This document shows, piece by piece, positions 60,101 through 64,000 of a stretch of DNA of 64,000 nt. The notes beneath the pieces are model-generated. The model was not told where the DNA came from, did no database searches, and saw nothing but the letters and a program-made list of their open reading frames with translations. The stretch covers positions 1 to 64,000 of the forward strand of contig DASRER010000006.1 of the NCBI GenBank assembly GCA_035651995.1, written 5' to 3'. This DNA is from Terriglobales bacterium. GTDB lineage: Bacteria > Acidobacteriota > Terriglobia > Terriglobales > Acidobacteriaceae. The position numbers and the translations under genes were made by a program. Each line of letters opens with the position of its first letter. Within the stretch, counting starts at the first letter, position 1.

Positions 60101-60451
60101 GATGATGATGTCGAGCTTCTCTACCAGCGATACCGCGCGCCGGGAGGCGATCAGCTTGTCGAGCGCCTCGCCCTCCAGGTACTCCATGACGAGGTAGGGG
60201 CTGCCGTCCAGGTCGCCCAGGTCGTGCACGATGACGATGTTGGGATGCTGCAGGATTCCGGTGGACTGCGCTTCGCGGTAGAAACGTTGCAGCAGGTCGG
60301 GATTTTCAGCGAACGCGCCGGTCATCATCTTGATGGCGACGGTGCGTCCGATGCGCGGATCTTGCGCCTTGTACACGACGCCCATGCCGCCCTTGCCCAG
60401 GACGTCAATGACGTCGTACTTCCCGATCTTGCTGAGAAGGTTCGCCCCCAT
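57167..60451 (-). CDS. PknB-type Ser/Thr protein kinase with long helical-repeat region, membrane helix and PEGA-like domain
   Basis: 1094 residues. The kinase domain (about 11-275) has the glycine loop LGKGGMGVVY, K41, HRD at 133-135 and DFG at 153-155, and GTISYMSPEQ in the activation segment, so it should be active. Residues 280-880 are charged TPR/coiled-coil repeats (recurring A-x-x-A-L-x-x-x-x-x-x-A patterns). A Pro/Ala-rich part follows with TMIAGS at T906 and TMVAGS at T935, a membrane helix (about 982-1002), and a C-terminal extracytoplasmic PEGA-like domain (TTYIEVNAVPWCTVKYL, then PPGDYTIVVAGPDG). It is directly downstream of the cyclase-FHA gene (TAGATG) and overlaps the next gene, forming a three-gene operon. 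The two TM-x-AGS motifs could be phospho-Thr docking sites for FHA domains. Confidence 0.93.
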   Translation of the reverse strand: MGANLLSKIGKYDVIDVLGKGGMGVVYKAQDPRIGRTVAIKMMTGAFAENPDLLQRFYREAQSTGILQHPNIVIVHDLGDLDGSPYLVMEYLEGEALDKLIASRRAVSLVEKLDIIIQACNGLHYAHQRNIVHRDIKPANIMVLKEGGIKIVDFGIARLGDNTLTRTGQVVGTISYMSPEQISAKLVDRRTDIFSAGVMLYELLTYTLPFDAPDTASTLLKIVNEDPPPLSSRLENAPPELEEVLQKALAKDRDERYQTAEDFAFDLGRVQEKLKRQLIDEHVATAKTLVAKSELPKAKELLLQVLRLESHHSVAKDLLAEVQQLLQKQQRNEQVRQLRSHAEEMFSQQLFTEGLSSLDQAIALDKTNAELLDLRKVMADAKAKREAAAEALRRAESAQQSGKLDNALALIEEALKKDPDNAQLKAMHSSLSAELAEQNRQQKVQGLLDEARKGIAARKFSQAFEVLQEAQKLDATLPEVHALLNLAQSGREQERKRRELQQFTTEIEDALNSDNFKLALEKAEAGLQKFPADPGLLKLKGMAEKQRESAEKRKFLEEQTSAARQLLDKGEAQKALEILEKALQKVPGEPRLQVLMAIVRDSAERQELEQRKSKVIAEAKDALRRKDYQKAVSILEAAHAVMEGAGEITDMLQFARDEAAQAARRQKVESVAQESQKLMGEGEYEQAIALLQATVGETKDEELGLLLTQAQRAADDERKKIDAAITRSKRLVEARKFDEAVGFLESQPKRFARSAEFCAALEGARGEQERLQSIVSALEKARAASGRGDFKAALEIVATCRKAHGETPEIAAATTEVESKRAGIAKTAVERAIRDARTLLLARQYAAVMKSLDGVADMLPHAPAELGNQVQSLRKEAASALERQKKGAQLDKVVTAESAASAAQQTMIAGSYEEPAAEPVPAPARSTAAPPAQHTMVAGSVAPAEAPAPAAAPAPAKAAAAPAPARHVPPPAPAPAASKNLKLILAAVAAVVVLALGFVVYQRLSGPPPATTYIEVNAVPWCTVKYLQPAKGRKIEVNQQTPVRVAVPPGDYTIVVAGPDGAERSDQVKASNEVPGAYNAVFEQIDVEKLLKSY

Positions 60452-61762
60452 CTACCGCACCACCCTCAGGATCTGCCCGCCAACCTTCACGCTGGAACCC
60501 ACCGGCACGGGCCCGGCGCCGCGCACGCGGACGAAAGTGCCGTTGCGGCTGCCCACGTCTTCCAGGAAGAAATTTTCGCCGCGCTGATAGATCTTGCAGT
60601 GCGCGCCGCTCATGAATCCGTCATTGGGAAACGTGTACGTGCCCTTGCTGCGCCCCCAGGTCACGGTCTCATCGATCAGGGGAAACCGCATCTCTTCCGG
60701 ATCGGGCGGCGCAATGCGCACCATTTCCGCCACCGGCTCGTTCAGGATCGCACTCAACTCGCTGATGGCGGTCCCGGTGGCCGCCGCGGCCGCCATGGCC
60801 GCCGCTTTTTCGCGGAAGCGAAACACCTGGTTGCCCATCATCACCTGGTCGCCGTCCAGCAGCGTGTACGGGCCTACCAGCCGCACGAACACGCCACCGC
60901 CGCTATCTCCGCTCAGGTCCTCGATCACCAGCTGCTTGCCCTGCAGCCTGAAACGCGCATGCAGCGGCGCCAGCCGCGGGTCGCCGGGAAACTTCAGGTC
61001 GCCCTGCGCGCTGCCTACTGTGAGTTGCCCGTCCTTCAGCGCGCCCTCGGCGCCCACCGAGCCGTCCTGCTTCACCTGCTGCACTTTCAGCTGTGACGGC
61101 GCGGTCAGTCCCGACGATTGCGTGGACATCACCACCGTGTGCACCGCGGCCGCGTTGGCCACGAGCTTCTTTTCCTGCCACACCACTTCGAAGAGGTCGC
61201 GCTGTTCTTCCTTGCCTTTCAGGGCGAAGCGGCCCAGGTGTCTCAACTTGAACTGCGGGTCGGTGGAGATCTCCTGGTGCACGGCGTCGGAAATGACGAT
61301 CTGCTCCGGCTGCGCCACGCTCTCCACCCGCGAGGCCACGTTGACCACGTCGCCGAACACGTCGTTCTTCTTCACGATCCCGGTACCCACGTTGATCCCG
61401 ATGCGGATCGTCACCCAGTCCTGCTCCGGCCTGGGCGCGTTGAAACCGGCCAGGCTCTTCTGCATTTCCACCGACGCCAGCACTCCGGCCCTGGCCGAGT
61501 CGAACGTGGCCATGATCGCGTCGCCGATGGTCTTGATCACCCGCCCGCCCTGCTTCTGGACGGCCTTCTCCAGCAGCTCGTTGCACTCGCTCACCATCAT
61601 CAGCCCGGCAATGTCGCCATGCTTCTCGAAGTAGGAAGTCGAGCCCTTGATGTCGGTGAACATGACGGTGACTTTGCGCCGGAATTTCTCCAGCTCCGCC
61701 AGCATGCCGGGGTTCATCCGCGACGCGGAAATGATCTGGGTAACGCTGTTCTCAGGTTCCAT
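60452..61762 (-). CDS. Class III adenylate/guanylate cyclase with two C-terminal FHA domains
   Basis: 436 residues. The cyclase domain (about 28-200) has metal-binding D37 (FTDIKGST) and D81 (KTIGDAIMATF), the ATP-type Lys K77, and transition-state N141 and R145 (VFGDVVNVASRVES), so it is probably active and uses ATP. After a linker come an incomplete FHA-like fold (about 225-315) and a canonical FHA domain (about 345-436) with GRS, SGAH and SRNGTF. FHA domains bind phosphothreonine, and the next gene encodes a Ser/Thr kinase whose start codon follows immediately. Cyclase output may thus depend on kinase phosphorylation. No membrane helix is present. Start ATG 61762, the first gene of the operon. 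Confidence 0.92.
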   Translation of the reverse strand: MEPENSVTQIISASRMNPGMLAELEKFRRKVTVMFTDIKGSTSYFEKHGDIAGLMMVSECNELLEKAVQKQGGRVIKTIGDAIMATFDSARAGVLASVEMQKSLAGFNAPRPEQDWVTIRIGINVGTGIVKKNDVFGDVVNVASRVESVAQPEQIVISDAVHQEISTDPQFKLRHLGRFALKGKEEQRDLFEVVWQEKKLVANAAAVHTVVMSTQSSGLTAPSQLKVQQVKQDGSVGAEGALKDGQLTVGSAQGDLKFPGDPRLAPLHARFRLQGKQLVIEDLSGDSGGGVFVRLVGPYTLLDGDQVMMGNQVFRFREKAAAMAAAAATGTAISELSAILNEPVAEMVRIAPPDPEEMRFPLIDETVTWGRSKGTYTFPNDGFMSGAHCKIYQRGENFFLEDVGSRNGTFVRVRGAGPVPVGSSVKVGGQILRVVR

Positions 61763-62141
61763 AAAGCGGCAGCCGCAGGAGCTTCACCCCAGCCGGCCAA
61801 ACCGGGTCGCTTGCGGACCTGGCGCGTACGCCCGCAAACGGCGGCAGTAGAAAGGCTTTGGGGGTAAAAAGTACCACGAAAACCGGGCCTTCCCAAAGCA
61901 GATACTCTGGCCGCGTCTTGACCCGTTTTTCACTTGATTTTGCCGCTCAGCAAGCGATATGCCGCGCGCAACCAACAGGCCTCCGGCTGCCGCAGAACCT
62001 CAGGTTGTAGCGACGGGCGCCCTCGCCCGTCGGCACGTCAGCATTGAGCGCCGGGCGAGCAGGAAAAGCCTCCGGCACAAGCCGGAGCCTTCGCTTGTCG
62101 GTCTAAGGCCCGCAGCTAGAAGCCAGCAGCCAGCAGCGGGG
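61763..62141. other. Gap between the kinase operon and the third receptor
   Basis: 379 bp without a gene. It holds a perfect hairpin CGACGGGCG/CGCCCGTCG (62011-62032), the receptor's minus-strand terminator at 62063-62090, AGCCAGCAGCCAGCAGC words next to the receptor stop, and, nearer 61763-61950, the promoter region of the cyclase operon, where no clear boxes can be named. Confidence 0.5.
62063..62090 (-). terminator. Rho-independent terminator of the third receptor gene
   Basis: On the minus strand, GGCTCCGGC pairs with GCCGGAGGC around a TTGT loop and is followed by TTTTCC, about 50 bp after the receptor stop codon. Confidence 0.8.
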
Positions 62142-64000
62142 TTACCACGTAAACCTTGCCGCCATCTGGATCTGCCGCGCCTCGTGCGCGCTCTTGATTA
62201 CGCCGAAGTCCGAGTTCAGCGTGCGTCCATCCACGCTGATCTGGCTGATCGGGTTGTAGAAGTTGTCGCGGTTGAAGATGTTGTAAAACTCCGCCCGCAG
62301 GCTCAGGTTGCGCTTCTCGCCGAACGGGATGAGCTTCTGGAACGCCATGTCCATCTTGGCGAACGCCGGCCCGGTGAACTGGTTGCGCCGCGAGTTGCCG
62401 GTGCAGGCAGAGCCTGCGCGGCCGCCGAAGATCGGCTGCCCCTGCACGAAGCCGAAGTTCGACGCGCAAGCGGCGTTGTTGCCCGGTACGGTGAACGCGC
62501 TGGCGTTCAGGTAGTTGTCCGGATTGCCGGTGATCGTGACTGGCCCAACGATGTTCGCCCGCTGCGTCAGCTCGCCGCCGATCGGCCCGGCGAAGACGGT
62601 GAATGGTTGCCCCGACTGCGCCACGATGATGCCGGAAATCCTCCAGTTCCCGAGCAGCCCTTCGCGGAAGCCGCCGGTCTTCGCATACGGCACGTCCCAG
62701 GTGTAATCCACCACCAGGCGGTGCTTGCTGTCGAAGTCCGAGCGGCCGTAGTCGTCAACCAGGAAGTTCGCCGGGTTCTGCGGGACGTTGTAGCGGCTCA
62801 CGAACACCTGTCCCTGGCCGGTGGTGGTGAGGCCGCTGGTGAGCACGTCGGCGCCCAGCGCCGTCGGCTGCACCGAGCGCGCGTTGGCCAGCGAGCTGGT
62901 GCTGAACGGACTGCCCAGCGCGTTCGACAGGAACCCGAAGATCTGGTTCTGCAGCGTAATCGGGATCAGCGGCAGATTGCCGTTCGAAGCGTTGTCCATC
63001 GACTTCGACCAGTTGTAGGCCGCGTTCACCGTCAGCCCGTGCCACTGCGCGCCGCGCACCCGCACGTTCAGCGAGTGATATGACGATTCGCCCAGGTCCA
63101 TCAGCGTGAACACCGGGTTGATGAAGTCGCAGCTGCTCAGGCAGAACCATTCGTTCTGGAAGTTGGTGTTGTTGACCACCGGCAGGCGGTTGCCCTCACT
63201 GCCCACGTAGCCGATTTCGAGCGCCAGGTTATTGCCCAGTTTCTGCTGGATGCTGGCGTTCAATTGCCGCACCCACGGTGTCTCGGCCTTCGAGCGGTCG
63301 ACGGCAGAAACGCTGAACGCGTTGCTGGCCGACTGGTAGTTCTGCGACCCGATTCCCGGCCCGAAGAAGTTGACGATGTTCGCCGGATCCAAAGTGGCAT
63401 TGCCTGCTCCGCAGGCGAAGCAAAGGATGCTCGTATTGCCCACGCTGACGATCGTGTTGAACACCTGGCCGTAAGTGGCGATCGGGTTGTTCAGATTGAG
63501 CGGCGAGGGCCGGTTGAACATCAGCTGGCCCAGGTAGCTGGCCGGCACCTGGTCGTAGTACATGCCGCCGCCGAAGCGCAGCACGGTGTTGCCGTTCCCC
63601 ATCATGTCCCAGGCAACGCCGCCACGCGGGCTGAAGTGGAATTTACCCGCAGTGGGAACATTCGGCGTGCCGGTGTTGGTGCAGCCCCAGGGGAAGAATC
63701 TCAGCGCAGCCGGAAATTCGTTGAAGTACGGCTGGAATTGCTGGCACGGTGTGCCGTAGCTGTCGGTTACGGCCGTCTGGCCAACTTGCACGATACCGTT
63801 GGCCTTCGGATCGTAGTTCCAGAGCTTGTTGTCGGCCTCGTCGGGCGCCGAGAAGTACTCCCAGCGCACGCCGGCGTTGAGCGTGAGCCGCGGACGCAGC
63901 TTCCAAGTGTCCTGCACGAACGAATCCATTGCGAACGAGTGGATGCGCGCGCGGTAGTCCGATGGCTGGCGGATGGCGTAGTCGAACGACGGCAGGGAAA
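62142..64000 (-). CDS. TonB-dependent receptor, Oar type, C-terminal part (runs off the window)
   Basis: The frame is open to the last base, giving 619 codons of the beta-barrel and nothing of the plug or signal peptide. Barrel strands include DSFVQDTWKLRPRLTLNAGVRWEY, FSPRGGVAWDMMGNGNTVLRFGGGMYYDQ, SASIQ-type strands, GRSDFDSKHRLVVDYTWD and the terminal AARFTW. This is the same family as the receptors at 46.5-53.7 kb but a more distant relative. The six-Cys content (CTNTG, LCFACG, FCLSSC and others) is unusually high for an outer-membrane barrel and could form surface-loop disulfides. The terminator at 62063-62090 ends the transcript. Substrate unknown. Confidence 0.9.
   Translation of the reverse strand, partial: SLPSFDYAIRQPSDYRARIHSFAMDSFVQDTWKLRPRLTLNAGVRWEYFSAPDEADNKLWNYDPKANGIVQVGQTAVTDSYGTPCQQFQPYFNEFPAALRFFPWGCTNTGTPNVPTAGKFHFSPRGGVAWDMMGNGNTVLRFGGGMYYDQVPASYLGQLMFNRPSPLNLNNPIATYGQVFNTIVSVGNTSILCFACGAGNATLDPANIVNFFGPGIGSQNYQSASNAFSVSAVDRSKAETPWVRQLNASIQQKLGNNLALEIGYVGSEGNRLPVVNNTNFQNEWFCLSSCDFINPVFTLMDLGESSYHSLNVRVRGAQWHGLTVNAAYNWSKSMDNASNGNLPLIPITLQNQIFGFLSNALGSPFSTSSLANARSVQPTALGADVLTSGLTTTGQGQVFVSRYNVPQNPANFLVDDYGRSDFDSKHRLVVDYTWDVPYAKTGGFREGLLGNWRISGIIVAQSGQPFTVFAGPIGGELTQRANIVGPVTITGNPDNYLNASAFTVPGNNAACASNFGFVQGQPIFGGRAGSACTGNSRRNQFTGPAFAKMDMAFQKLIPFGEKRNLSLRAEFYNIFNRDNFYNPISQISVDGRTLNSDFGVIKSAHEARQIQMAARFTW

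Noticed and set aside
57551-61096. A 1181-codon open frame antisense to the kinase and cyclase genes
   Set aside because: It spans two real genes with full catalytic motifs on the other strand. Its product is low-complexity Leu/Arg/Ala and resembles no family.
1-64000. tRNA or rRNA genes
   Set aside because: I read the intergenic gaps for cloverleaf arms and GGTTCGAATCC-type T-loops and for rRNA cores and found none. The GTGCAAATCC match near 271-290 belongs to the riboswitch.

Overview
The window is dense, high-GC bacterial chromosome with short intergenic gaps. I read it as Acidobacteriota, probably class Terriglobia. The reasons are three very large TonB-dependent receptors of the Oar type with an N-terminal carboxypeptidase-regulatory-like domain, small DUF6632- and DUF4142-type proteins, a tandem-domain ThyX, a PknB kinase with a long helical-repeat tail, and intergenic 'word-like' inverted repeats of a kind I associate with this phylum. 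This is inference from gene content. There is no rRNA or tRNA gene in the window to confirm it.

Layout. 0.2-4.0 kb: a cobalamin riboswitch leads a BtuB-like receptor, a DUF6580-type membrane protein and a Dph6-related ATP pyrophosphatase, a probable corrinoid uptake unit. 4-9.3 kb: a secreted protein, thyX, a 65-bp repeat array, a frameshifted beta-propeller gene, sodC and a DUF6632 protein. 9.4-19.4 kb: recA, a collapsed DUF4160/DUF2442 hybrid, an exported-looking methyltransferase with no stop codon in frame, a DUF4142 protein, coaD, an aspartate-type aminotransferase, a candidate structured RNA, an EF-G paralogue and a GT-C glycosyltransferase. 19.5-23.3 kb (minus): XRE regulator, GNAT, YjdF-like protein, fabG and a Kef-type antiporter. 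23.4-26.1 kb: membrane protein, DUF5752 protein and trehalose-synthase-type glycosyltransferase. 26.1-38 kb: class II aldolase, queA, M28 peptidase, polA, xseA and the cdaA-cdaR-glmM operon. 38-46.2 kb: proline dehydrogenase, a hybrid kinase/response-regulator pair facing an HTH-PAS gene, a membrane pseudo-receiver and a patatin with inserted membrane helices. 46.5-53.7 kb: two paralogous TonB-dependent receptors with matching leaders and terminators. 53.9-55.8 kb: Hpt, NarL-type and Glu-substituted receiver genes. 55.8-61.8 kb (minus): an adenylate cyclase-FHA / Ser-Thr kinase / secreted repeat-protein operon. 62.1 kb to the end: a third receptor, cut by the window edge.

The most distinctive non-coding feature is a set of imperfect inverted-repeat families. 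In three convergent gene pairs the repeat fills the inter-stop interval exactly, from one stop codon to the other. Other copies abut stop codons or supply start codons. The most system-like gene groups are the riboswitch-controlled corrinoid unit and the cyclase-FHA/kinase operon. In the latter the kinase tail carries a repeated Thr-Met-(Ile/Val)-Ala-Gly-Ser motif that could be read by the FHA domains of its neighbour.
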